Below are positions 40,389 through 64,000 of a stretch of 64,000 bases of DNA, one piece after another. A program made the position numbers and the translations under genes. Under the pieces are notes generated by a model. The model saw only the letters and a program-made list of their open reading frames with translations. It was not told the DNA's origin and made no database searches. Each line of letters starts with the position of its first letter. The stretch's first letter is position 1. This DNA comes from Rhabdophis nuchalis (Eukaryota; Chordata; Lepidosauria; Squamata; Natricidae), in contig CM077648.1 in the NCBI GenBank assembly GCA_039707465.1, positions 15,951,119 through 16,015,118 on the forward strand, given 5' to 3'.

Positions 40389-41036
40389 AATAAAGCAGCC
40401 ATATTGAAAGCCAAGGCAGTCCACGCTTAACAGTTCTCCACCAATTGGCAGTTCCACTTTGGGTGGGAGGATGTTAGAGAAGAATTACGTACCGACAATA
40501 ATGACGAAAACCCTGCGGTCAAAGATGAGATTTTTCAAGAGGGACCTACCAACCCCCTCCGAATGGTCTCAGAACATACATCCTATTATTAGAACAGACC
40601 TGATTGCTTTTATTGGTCTGAAAATTACAGGCCATTATTTGGAGGTTCGTGAGAACTTGTAACTGGATCACCTTTCTTATACACCGATGCTCCAAAGAAG
40701 ATAAAAATTGAGGACTTTTTGTTTTGTCGTTGTTTTAGTCCAAGCAATTGCAGGCCACCAACGGATGAAAGCAAAAGGAAAACGTGGGAAGCAAAGTCAT
40801 TTTAGTGGGTCAACCCCCATTCTGGTCTTGCCAGCCCGGATGGCAGGACAGGTCACAAGTCTGGGAAGAGAGATGCAGGACCTTCCCTCCTTCACACCGG
40901 GCCGCCATCTTCTGCCCACGACAGTCCGGGAAAGCCACTAAAGCCCTTTGTGGTATCAGAGCTTCTTGCGGAGTTCTTTTGTGTTATTTGGCTGCATCGA
41001 CGTCTTAACGTTAGTGGCAAATCCAACGTAGCTTTA

Positions 41037-55087
<14,051 letters not shown>

Positions 55088-55183
55088 CTGGAAAACAGAG
55101 AAGAGGAACAACAATGGGGAGCTTGGTCTGCAATTGTGTTTAGCTTGATTATAAATACTCAGTGACTGTTAAAGTCTCTAGCT

Positions 55184-55316
55184 CAGGGGTCTCCAAACTT
55201 GGCAACTTTTAAGACTCGTGGACTTCAAATCCCAGAATTCCTCAGCCACAGCTGGCTGTGGAATTCTGGGAGTTGAAGTCCACAAGCCTTAAAATGGCCA
55301 AGTTTGTAGAGCCCTG
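55184..55316. mobile_element. TIR-C palindromic element with TSD
   Basis: caggggtctccaaacttggc to gccaagtttgtagagccctg; flanks CTCTAGCT and CTCTAGTT (one mismatch). It lies 97 bases upstream of a FAM13A exon acceptor. Confidence 0.78.
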
Positions 55317-55938
55317 CTCTAGTTACTGCACATAATTAAACTTTTCATAAGGTAGAAATCACAATCCTTAAACTCCGGCAAGCAAACGGAGGAAACGATG
55401 GGGGAAAAAACCCAGCACAGACAAGATAAAATAAGTCATTAAGAATTCAAAATATATTGCAGTTTGTGTCCTAGTGACCCCAAAGGGAGGTAATTATACT
55501 CATTTGCAAAGCCCACTTACCATCAAATGATAGATGGAAAAATATTCACAGACTTCCTTTATTCTATCAAGGCTTAGATAACTCTTATTTGACCCACAGA
55601 TTATTATACTTGGAGAAAAGTTAGTCTTTCCTCCCCCCCCTTCGGATAAATCAAGTTCTACTTCTAAAATGCTTGGGAGAGCAATTGTAACAAAGGTTCC
55701 TCACTAAAAAAGATGTGGGGATTACTTTTCTAAATGAGTGTCCCAAAGCTGGAGGACTGTTTCACAGCAAATCTCTGGATTTAGATTGAAGAAAGAGATT
55801 CTGCTGATGACCTTAAGGTAAGCGCACGGCAGGTGTTGAATCAGTTATGAAGGTTAAACTCTGCAGAGGACAAACCTAATGCAGTAATTTGAATTGGCCC
55901 AGAAACACACTGGAAGCAAATAAATGCAAGAAAACTTA

Positions 55939-56416
55939 TTGTATTTTCTGGAGTATAAGATGCACCTTCCCCCCCCCCAAAAAAAGACGGTGAAAATCTA
56001 AGTGTCTTATACACTGAATACAGCAGTTTCGGCCTCCTGAAACCCCTCCCATTTCACAAAAATGGACATGCAGAGGCTTTGGGAGGGTTGGGGAGGACAG
56101 AAACAAATGAAAAATATCCCCCCCCCCCCGGAGCACACTATAAGCTTCCTAAAGGCTATGCATGCCCTTTTTGGGGGGCAAAAAATGGGCCCATTTCCAT
56201 TTTTTGGGCTCGTTTTTGCCACCACCACCACCCCAACCCCCAGGAGCGCTTTGCAGGCCTCTCAAACTTTCTGAATGCCCTGTTTTTCACAAAAAACAAA
56301 GCATACAGAAGATTGGGGGGTCTGCAGAGTGCAAAACCTTTTTTTTAAAATGTACCTCTTCGAAATCTTGGTGCGTCTTATAACTCCTGTGCGTCTTAGA
56401 CTCCAAAAAATATGGT
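55939..56416. mobile_element. TIR-B element
   Basis: ttgtattttctggagtataa left; gtcttagactccaaaaaata right. Confidence 0.78.
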
Positions 56417-56596
56417 ATATCATATTAGTGCCTAGGAAGCTCTTCATTTTGCATTGATTGAAAGTTTCCAAGTCAAAAATATTGTGTCACTCCCACTCCA
56501 ACAGTCTTATTAAGTACTATCCATGAATGTAAATTGGGTGCTACTTGTTAGTTCTGGATCCTTGGTAGAATTAGAAGTAAAAAGGCATCGTCTAAG

Positions 56597-56664
56597 TCAG
56601 GGGTCTCCAACCTTTTAAGTCTGAAGTCCTTCAGACTTAAAGTTGCAAAGGTTGGAGACCCCTG
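56597..56664. mobile_element. minimal TIR-C element, 68 bp
   Basis: Perfect duplication GTCTAAGT at 56589-56596 and 56665-56672 around caggggtctccaacc ... ggttggagacccctg. The interior is only aagtctgaagtccttcagac plus short arms. Confidence 0.88.
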
Positions 56665-56672
56665 GTCTAAGT

Positions 56673-57955
56673 CCAAGAAGTGGGTTATTTTCAAGGGCAG
56701 CAAGCAGACTACGGACTACGGATAGTTTGGCGCTTACGATATTTATGTTCTGTGCCCTTTCGCTACATTTTCAAAATTCAAGATATATCCGCTTCTAAAC
56801 AGACTTGCGAGCACTATATTTGGCCAGAGAGAAGGGATTTTACATGAACCATTTTTATAACTGCTGAAATTTCTGCCCTTCAGAAGTCAAAAGAATGTTT
56901 ATGAACTTACAGAGCATTCCCATGGGATAGGCTAGGACTTAATTTGGGTCTGGAAGGAAATACTATTTTGGATTCTCCCACAGCATGTTCTCTCCATTTT
57001 TCAATATACTACTGCCAAATCTACTCCTTCATCAAGCAACTTCCATAACAGAAATCACTTCCAAAAATGTCTAAACACCGTTATGGGTCCCAGGAAAAGC
57101 AGTGTTCTGGGGTCCCTACGACAACTACTCACAGGAGTAAAAATGTAAATGGTCGATAAAATCAAACATATTTTTTGCATGCTAGTATTAATTTTAAAAA
57201 TGCAGTAAAATGTAATAAATATGTTGCTGTATTTATATGATACAAGGTGCACTGAAGGGTTAACATACAATATGGGGCCCCGATGCTTGTGGGGCCCATG
57301 GGTGCCCATCAGGCCCATGCGTTAAGACAGTCCTGGGACTTGGTCCTTCTTTGCGTTAGCTTTCTTGCCCAACATTTTTTGCATTTTAGATACTAACACT
57401 GACACGCTGTGGGATTTGATAATCTTAGTGCAATGTTGGCCATTTCTAAAAAAAAAAAAAAATTATTCTATTTTGGGATTTTGCAGATGCCATCCAAAGA
57501 CTTGTGCGTCACAGTGCCTGCAGATGTTGCAATGTGGACTCCTGGCTTAAAGGTGCTCCTCCTAAATCCTGTGTGATGATGTAATGAGCTACAGAAATGA
57601 AAGGGTTGGGAACTTCTTTTTAAAAGAAAGTAAGAAACAATCACCCTATAGTTTCTGAATGGGTGCAGCTGCAAAATCTACAATGATTATTACATATAAT
57701 AATTAAAAGTATAATTTGTGGCAACAAAAGACCTCTGTATGAATTAAGTCCTTTGTTTAGTCTGCAGAAATATCAGATAAATATTTAGTTTAGAAAAAGG
57801 TTTAGAAAAATACATGATTTAGAAAGGCAGACAAAGATCTGGAAAGACCAGTAGCTTGTATTTCTCAATATGCAATATAAAGCATTTTTATATTAATAAA
57901 GCATTTTTATATATAGTATATATTTTTATATATTTTAACTTTTAAGAATCTATAG
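56673..57955 (-). other. FAM13A intron, no feature recognised
   Basis: AT-rich. I looked for an exon encoding the segment before PVPAFSSW and found no splice-supported candidate. Confidence 0.45.
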
Positions 57956-58463
57956 CAGTGATGGTGTACCTTTGAGGCACAGAGTTGCCAAACTGGAAGG
58001 CGCATGCACATGTACCAGAAACCTGACGACCAGCTAGCCGGTACGCATGCGCACCTCGGAAACCCAGCGACCAGCTGGCTGAGCTGGGCCGACTGTGCAC
58101 ATGCCCCAGTGGTGGGTTCCGGAACCCGTTACAAGAGGTACGGTTGGAATGGGCCCGGCGGTGTCCACATGGACGCATGCACATGCGTCATACTATCCAG
58201 TGACGCTCCACCTAGTCAGTGGAGTGTCTCGCAGGTGTGTATGTGCCATGCGCGTAAGCGCCAAAGACTTTAAAGACAGGTATGTAACAAGGGCGGTTTG
58301 GGGGGGGTCTCCGGAGCACCGTATTGGAATGGTACCCGGTGTTCCGGGCAGGCTCCGGTACACCTGTACTGGGGCGTACCGCCTGCAACCCACCACTAAC
58401 ATGCCCAGAGAGAGGGTTCTGCGTGTCACTTCTGGCACGCGTACCATAGGTTTTCCATCATGG
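57956..58463. mobile_element. TIR-E element with a nested TIR-P
   Basis: cagtgatggtgtacctttga to ataggttttccatcatgg with perfect duplication ATCTATAG at 57948-57955 and 58464-58471. Confidence 0.88.
58107..58398. mobile_element. TIR-P element nested in TIR-E
   Basis: cagtggtgggttccggaacc to gcaacccaccacta with perfect duplication ACATGCCC at 58099-58106 and 58399-58406. Confidence 0.9.
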
Positions 58464-58471
58464 ATCTATAG

Positions 58472-59562
58472 GAATACTAAAGGCCTCCTCAAATTGTTGG
58501 GAGCACTAAAGTTTTGCCTTATATCAGTCTTTCTACACTACGACTTCCCAGTGGAGAGGCCAGTCATGCTTGCCACGTATGCTCTGTTTAACTCTTCTTC
58601 TTTCTATTGTGACATCATCACATTTTATTCTACAATTCTGCATCTATAACTAGGCTCTGGTTATTTTCAAATGACCAGGTAAGAAAATTTATCCAACATC
58701 AATATCCTTCTTTTTTCCATTGCTCATTTGTTTTTGTAAATTACAAGGTGTAACCATTCAGATACAGCTCATCCCATTTTTTCTTAACCAAACTTAATTT
58801 CCAAGTACTATCAGAAAGTAATAATTATCTCAATTATACCATTTTGCTTAATTGACCAAATGTAAAGTACAGGCTGTAGGAGAGACGAGAGATTAGAAAA
58901 ATGAGAATGGAAAGTTAGGGAGAACAGCATTTTGGAAGAAACCGAAAGAAATGTTCATGCTTTGTGCTAATTCCCACTGCATCCTTACAAGTTGACAGTT
59001 TACTAAGCTGGTTTGCATGGTCCTACTGAGCACGCTGGATTAATTGGTTTACAATTTGTGGCTCTGTGATTCCAGATGGAGGCAACGATGAAACATTTCC
59101 CAATAAATAAATTAGAAGTAAAGAACTGCTGTAAAGGCTTTTTCTAGAGTTTTAGAAGCAGGAAAAGCATATGAAGGCGCTTAGTTCAAATCATGCATAA
59201 GCCAGCAACCAATCCTTACATTCCTGAAACTCATTCCAAAATCACTGACTGCCAACTTTCTCATACGATTACTGATGTTTTGGCATACATATTCAGAAAA
59301 ATCTAGGAATAAGTAGAAATTTTCCAGATCCATAACAAAATAACACCACAATATTGCCCCACGAATAAAACTTTCTGAATGAAAAAAAATCAGCATGTCA
59401 AGAATGATCAACCAGGCCTGTGTTAATGCAGGAGTTATGCTGTCAAGTGTCCGAATCTCTTACTACCTCATGCTGCCTTGTTTTCTGACCTGCCAACCCC
59501 CTGCTCAAGCAGGAGACCCTACACCATTTCAGAAAAACATCATTATTCAGTTTTTATGGATG
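58472..59562 (-). other. FAM13A intron, nothing clear
   Basis: AT-rich; a short CR1-like piece (ccccctgctcaagcaggaga) at about 59497-59540. No exon seen. Confidence 0.45.
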
Positions 59563-59910
59563 GGGACGTGGTGGCTTAGTGGCTAAGGCACTGAGCTTGT
59601 TGATCAGAAGGTCGGCAGTTCAGCGGTTTGAATCCCTAGTGCCACATAATGGAGTGAGCTCCCGTTACTTGTCCCAGCTTCTGCCAATCTAGCAGTTTGA
59701 AAGCATGTTAAAAATGCAAGTAGAAAAATAAGGATCACTTTGGTGGGAAGGTAATAGCGCTCCATGTGCCTTCGGCGTTTAGTCATGCCGGCCACCTGAC
59801 CACAGAGACATCTTCGGACAGCGCTGGCTCTTTTGGCTTAGAACCGGAGATGAGCACCGCCCCCTAGAGCTGGAAACAACTAGCACGCTTGTGCGGGAGA
59901 ACCTTTACCT
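59563..59910 (+). mobile_element. Sauria-type SINE
   Basis: cgtggtggcttagtggctaa head, cggtttgaatccctagtgcc B box, gcgggagaacctttaccta tail. Confidence 0.9.
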
Positions 59911-60931
59911 AAGCCACCCTAAAATACTTACTGCCAATGATCTCGGGTATCATTTTAATACCCCATCAGGAATAGAACTGAGATGGCTATAAAAAGTAAG
60001 ATATTAATTAAAATTTGGGAGGAGCTCAATTGTTTGCCATAATAGTTATCTTCCCTCAATGCTCAACTGCAATATCTTTTTTCCCCTAGATTTTGAGTTG
60101 GCATTCCGCAAACAAAGAACCATTATGCCTCAAAGATTCCATAGATCCAGTATTTCCTCATTTGTCTCTCTCCTACATGAAGGAGACACAAGGCTTTTGG
60201 TCAAAAGCATGAAACAGACAATATTGAGGAAGAAGGGAAGATAATGGACATCTTCCATGAAAATGAATCATTGCACAAGTGGGGAAGAATTTGATCTGGA
60301 TGAATTTATTCTTAAAAAGTACAGAGTAGAAGATTAGGGCAATACTGTGAAAAAAGGATTAAAAGTTTAACAAATTAAGTCAACTTCCTGTTCAAGCAAC
60401 TGATCTTCAAGTACCTGATACTTGGTAGACATCATTAATGATGATTGATTCCACAAAGCTCTGCTTCATAGTTTGTGGGAAATATCAGTTTGTTACATAC
60501 AGATTGAACTTTTTAAAATCTGATCCAACAGAGTAAAGTTGTTTAGTCTTATAAAACATGTCAGTACAAGCAAGCCAAATAAATCATTCTTATCATTTCA
60601 AATTCTCAAACATGACCAGAAATTTTGTTTTACCTTATTTATAATTGAGTGGTGAGGAAGCACTTCCTTTAGGGGCAAACATAGTAGGCATTTAAATTAG
60701 AGCACGAGAAACGTAACTCACTAAATAATGTATTTAGAGTGAAAACAACAATAGAAATAATTCCAGTTTAGGGAATAAAGATGGGGATCTATTGATTTAA
60801 AAATAAAATAGGACTTCGTGTTCTTTAAGTCCCATTTAACGTCAGTCAAGGAAAAATGAAATTTGAAGGCAGGATAGTTTGCTAGAATTGAGATATCATG
60901 GAAAAGGCCCTGTTTCTTGAGATCATTAATG
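59911..60931 (-). other. FAM13A intron, nothing clear
   Basis: No repeat family, exon or RNA gene recognised; AT-rich and low in CpG. Confidence 0.45.
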
Positions 60932-61346
60932 TACCGTATTTTTCAGAGCATAAGACACACCAAGGTTTTGAAGAGGCAATAAAAAAAAAAAAAAGGTTTT
61001 GCACTCTGCAAACCTCCCCAAAACAGCCAGTTTTTCATGAAAACAGGCCTGGTTTTTTTTCTCCAAAAAGGGCATGGATAGCCTTTAGAAGGCTTATAGA
61101 GTGTTCCTGGGGATAGGATGGGAGGCAAAATTGACCAAAAAATGGCCCGTTTTTTGCTCATTTCTGACCTCCCCAGCCCCTGGGAGCACTCTAGAAGCCT
61201 CCTAAAGGCTATGCACGGTCATTTTGGTGAAGGGGGCGGGGTTTCGAGAGGCAGAAAATGTTGCGTTCAGTGAATAAGAGGCACCCAGATTTTCAGCCTC
61301 TTTTTTGAGGGAAAAGGCTGCATCTTATACGCCGAAAAATACAGTA
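60932..61346. mobile_element. TIR-B element, short variant
   Basis: taccgtatttttcagagcat left; cttatacgccgaaaaataca gta right. Confidence 0.85.
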
Positions 61347-62735
61347 ATAAATCTTTCTAGCAAGCCCATTAGAAATCCACAAACATCACCACTACTTCTT
61401 AAAAACAAAAACAACCCTTATAGAGTAATTCTTTTTTGTCTTTTTACCTGTTTTTATAGGAACAAATAACTGGAGAAAAATGGAAAGGATTTCATACCTC
61501 ATGTTTGTAAAAACCAAACCAAACATTCTGCTGAAAAGTTAGATAGCATGTGTTGATGCCATCTGCTATTCATTCTCATATAGTGCCGTGTAGGTGGTTA
61601 TTACAGTGTTAACTTTTGCAATCAAAATGTTCCAGAAAGTGTCAATATTAACAGTGTTGAAGGCATTAAGATCATGTGAGGTAATACAGCACAAATTCAG
61701 AGAACCGAAAAATTTCCTGTCAACTAAGAAAACTAAGCCACTGATCACAAGTGCTCCTCTTGGATATATTTAATTTGTGAATATCTAAAATATTACACAC
61801 AGAGATGACATATGTGTCATAAAATGCCTCAAAGACATAACAAATCATACTGCTGGAATAAATTAAAACTAACAAAGCATACCTAGCATAAATTAAAACT
61901 AGCATATAAAAGAGAGAAAAATGGTAAAATAGTTAGGGGTAAGTATTGATTTTATCGTTTTCAAGAACATTTATGTCTACTTGCAAACTTTCCTAATGTT
62001 ATAATTACTTAGAATGAAGGACTTTGGAAGATATTTACTTTTCTGTGGGAAGATTAAAAGTGGATATTATGATAGCATTCTTTAAGTATATGAAGAATTG
62101 TCATAAGAAAAAGGCCTTAATCTTAAACATCGCAAAATGTAGGGCACAATATCATGGCCTGAAGTTAAAGGAGAGTTTCAATGGGCACAAAACAGAATAG
62201 AAAATTGTCTCTAGAGACATTCACAATCTGTGTTGTGACCGGCCAAATATTCTCATTTGCTTGTATGAGGATAGTGCTGGAATTTGATCTCCTTAACTTT
62301 CATCTAAAAAAAGTAAAAAGCGCTACACAATTTTCAGCAAATGAACTATCAGTGTCAATAATTACTTACTAATTTTTCATTTTTACTTCTTTGAATTCAG
62401 AGAGTGTCTAAGAGAAGAGTATTAATTTGGTAGAAAATGAGGAAATTTACAGGTAGAATATTCACATTGCTGGTTTAAGTCAATGTATCTCAACCCCAGC
62501 AACTTTCAGACTATGGACTTTAATTCCCAGAATTTAAGCGTACACATCTTAAAGATGCTGAAGTTGACCACTGGTCCAGGTAATGCTATTCCAACCCCTC
62601 TGTTCAATTATCCATAATTCAGATTAGAGACAATCCATACTACTGTTTAGAATTGTGGGACAAGACAAGGAGTATGTGCAGCTAAATCAAATACTTCTAA
62701 ATCTCTTCACCTACCTAACAACTAAATCATGAGTA
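61347..62735 (-). other. FAM13A intron, mostly unrecognised
   Basis: A worn TIR-C-like pair lies at about 62485-62578 (catctcaacc... and ...cttaaagatgctgaagttg). The rest is AT-rich without exons I can support. Confidence 0.4.
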
Positions 62736-62783
62736 TATATATACATACATACATACATACATACATACATACATACATACATA
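62736..62783. repeat. (ACAT)n microsatellite
   Basis: About 11 units of catacatacatacat joined to the Penelope-like piece. Confidence 0.92.
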
Positions 62784-62950
62784 CTGCTCCTGGAAGCACC
62801 AAGCCCGAAGCACCAGCCTGAAGATGATGAATGAGATTTCATCGAAACGTTGTGAAGATACTTCCAATTCTACGCGGGAGAAAACCCGAACAACCAAAGA
62901 CCTACATACAAACACCCGCGAAAACCTCAGAAAACATATATATATATATC
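62784..62950 (+). mobile_element. Penelope-like terminal region with a hammerhead-like motif
   Basis: cctgaagatgatgaatgaga and tttcatcgaaacgttg contain CTGAAGA, an imperfect GATGAA/TTCATC stem, and GAAAC, the order of a hammerhead ribozyme core. Then come gcgggagaaaacccgaacaa and cacccgcgaaaacctc. The arrangement is typical of Penelope-like pseudo-LTRs. It lies between two microsatellites. Confidence 0.5.
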
Positions 62951-63574
62951 TCTCTCTCATATTCAGAAACTGGCCTTCTCCCTGAAAAAGCGACTCTGGG
63001 TAGTGTATAGATTCTAATCAATATTCCAAACAATTAGCAGTACATTTCAGAAATAAGCTATACTTCTTGCTCTCACTTCTAAAATGTCCTAAAGTGGAAT
63101 TTGCATCAAGCAATGTAATGATTTCAAGAGATTAAGAGAAGCACCATCCATTCTGTAGCCTTTCCAAATTCTTTAAAAAAAAAACTGAAAAAGAAAAAAG
63201 AAAAAAATGTTCTCATTTCATCCCTGACTTCTAAAACCACTGTAGAAGAATGCAGTTTTATTCAGATTACCTTTGAAAACAACAAAACAATCCTTTTTGG
63301 AGCAGAGCTGATTAGAATATATAAGGAAATAAAAGTGGCTGGAGGGATTCTTTAGATCTAAGGGAAGAGCATCTAATACACTATCAAACTGTAAAAAGAA
63401 AGTTATATCATCTGGTATATTCCACCACAAATATCCACAGCAGCTGATGGTTTGCATATCAGCTAGTATATTTGAGCCTGCTTTAGAATTCTGAACTGAT
63501 GCAAAAATAGCATGTGGATACAACTTGGCATCGATTCCAAAAGGCTTTGGTCCAGATACATCAAACATTTCCAT
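62951..63574 (-). other. intronic stretch with an unexplained 118-codon - strand frame
   Basis: The frame at 63218-63574 starts MEMFDVSGPKPFGIDAKLYP. It has no FAM13A similarity that I know of and no recognised domain. Chance or a retroelement remnant are the likely explanations. Confidence 0.2.
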
Positions 63575-63660
63575 GGAGTCACAGAATGTAAGAGTTGGGA
63601 GAGATCACGTACATCATCCAACTCTCTACCCTTGCTAGCTGGGGAATTCTGGGAGTATGC
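63575..63660 (-). mobile_element. worn CR1-like 3' end joined to a TIR-C piece
   Basis: cacagaatgtaagagttggg agagatcacgt with catccaac, then gctggggaattctgggagt. Confidence 0.4.
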
Positions 63661-64000
63661 TCCCCATAGAAGGACTCAGGGACTTATTAAGGTATCTTTT
63701 AGCTGATTTGCCAGAAGGGAGACCTTTAAACTGCAAAATGTTAGCAATCAACTGAACACGACAAGTAGAGAGACAAAAAAACATTTCTCTTACTTCTTCT
63801 CTGGGTTATATTCCTGAAAAGAATGTCCAATGGCATCTTTTGCCGTAAAAGTTCAACTCTTGTATTCAAACAGTTTATTAGTTTCTACAGATTAGTTTTC
63901 CCCAGATCAGCGTTCTTCAGATGAGTAACTCAACAGACGTGTTGATTGAGAAGCTACTGTTTGGAGGAGACATCTGAACAGGCTGGGCAAAACTGTCACT

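Larger units (their letters stand above)
34500..41036 (-). other. FAM13A: FAM13A 3' UTR and downstream flank (extent uncertain)
   Basis: Largely unique, AT-rich sequence with several - strand AATAAA hexamers, including ones near 39540, 39130, 38430 and 34514. The last lies about 15 bases before a change into repeat DNA, so a long UTR could end near 34495. The stretches 39130-41036 and 38110-38860 show no genes and look UTR-like. The repeats inside are listed separately. Evidence is compositional only. Confidence 0.35.

Noticed and set aside
63218..63574. 118-codon - strand frame as a further FAM13A exon
   Set aside because: No resemblance to FAM13A, no fitting splice sites, and a wrong composition; kept only as an unexplained stretch.

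Overview
This is a vertebrate genomic window, almost certainly from a squamate reptile and most likely an advanced (colubroid) snake. It has split genes with GT-AG introns. Its repeats are Sauria-type SINEs, a BovB LINE tail, L2 LINEs, CR1 3' ends running into (AATAG)n-type arrays, Penelope-like pieces, and long TATC/TACC/TTCC arrays. That is the repertoire known for squamates; CR1-L3 ('Snake1') tails seeding AATAG microsatellites are specifically described for snakes. The species call is inference from repeats only.

Only two protein-coding genes are supported, and they converge tail to tail. On the + strand, positions 542-29171 hold the last 15 coding exons of HERC3 (about 626 residues): the linker after the RCC1-like domain and the whole HECT ubiquitin-ligase domain with its catalytic cysteine codon at 29070-29072. 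On the - strand, 55087 down to 41037 holds the last 10 coding exons of FAM13A (about 446 residues): the conserved coiled-coil C-terminal half without the RhoGAP domain. All exon phases join correctly and no frameshift or stop was found. The HERC3-FAM13A pairing matches the amniote arrangement (human 4q22). The 5' ends of both genes lie outside the window. HERC3 and FAM13A are not known to act in one pathway.

The rest is intron, 3' UTR and intergenic DNA densely filled with mobile elements. I use working labels for short terminal-inverted-repeat (TIR) families: TIR-A (ends like tagtcctcgacttac, about 385 bp), TIR-B (cgtatttttcggagtataag, TA target, 380-730 bp), TIR-C (caggggtctccaacc, about 70-135 bp palindromes, 8-bp duplications), TIR-D (caggggtgtcaaactcg), TIR-E (cagtgatggcgaacct, CpG-rich), TIR-F (actgtgtttcccc...taagac), TIR-G (cagtgatccctcg, TA target), TIR-P (cagtggtgggttcc, 8-bp duplications). 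The 8-bp target site duplications (TSDs) of C, D, E and P indicate hAT-type elements.

Layout: 1-29171 HERC3 exons and repeat-rich introns; 29172-about 31865 HERC3 3' UTR carrying two TIR-D insertions; about 31865-34500 intergenic repeats; about 34500-41036 probable FAM13A 3' UTR and downstream DNA, containing a nested BovB/TIR-C/DIRS composite; 41037-55087 FAM13A coding exons; 55088-64000 a FAM13A intron in which I could not find further exons.

I saw no new multi-gene system. The most unusual structures are: a TIR-C element carrying a DIRS-type tyrosine-recombinase fragment and later split by BovB (36637-37527); a rearranged 653-bp TIR-C element with an internal tandem duplication and an inverted copy of its own flank (45836-46488); and a stratigraphy of element-in-element insertions dated by clean 8-bp duplications.
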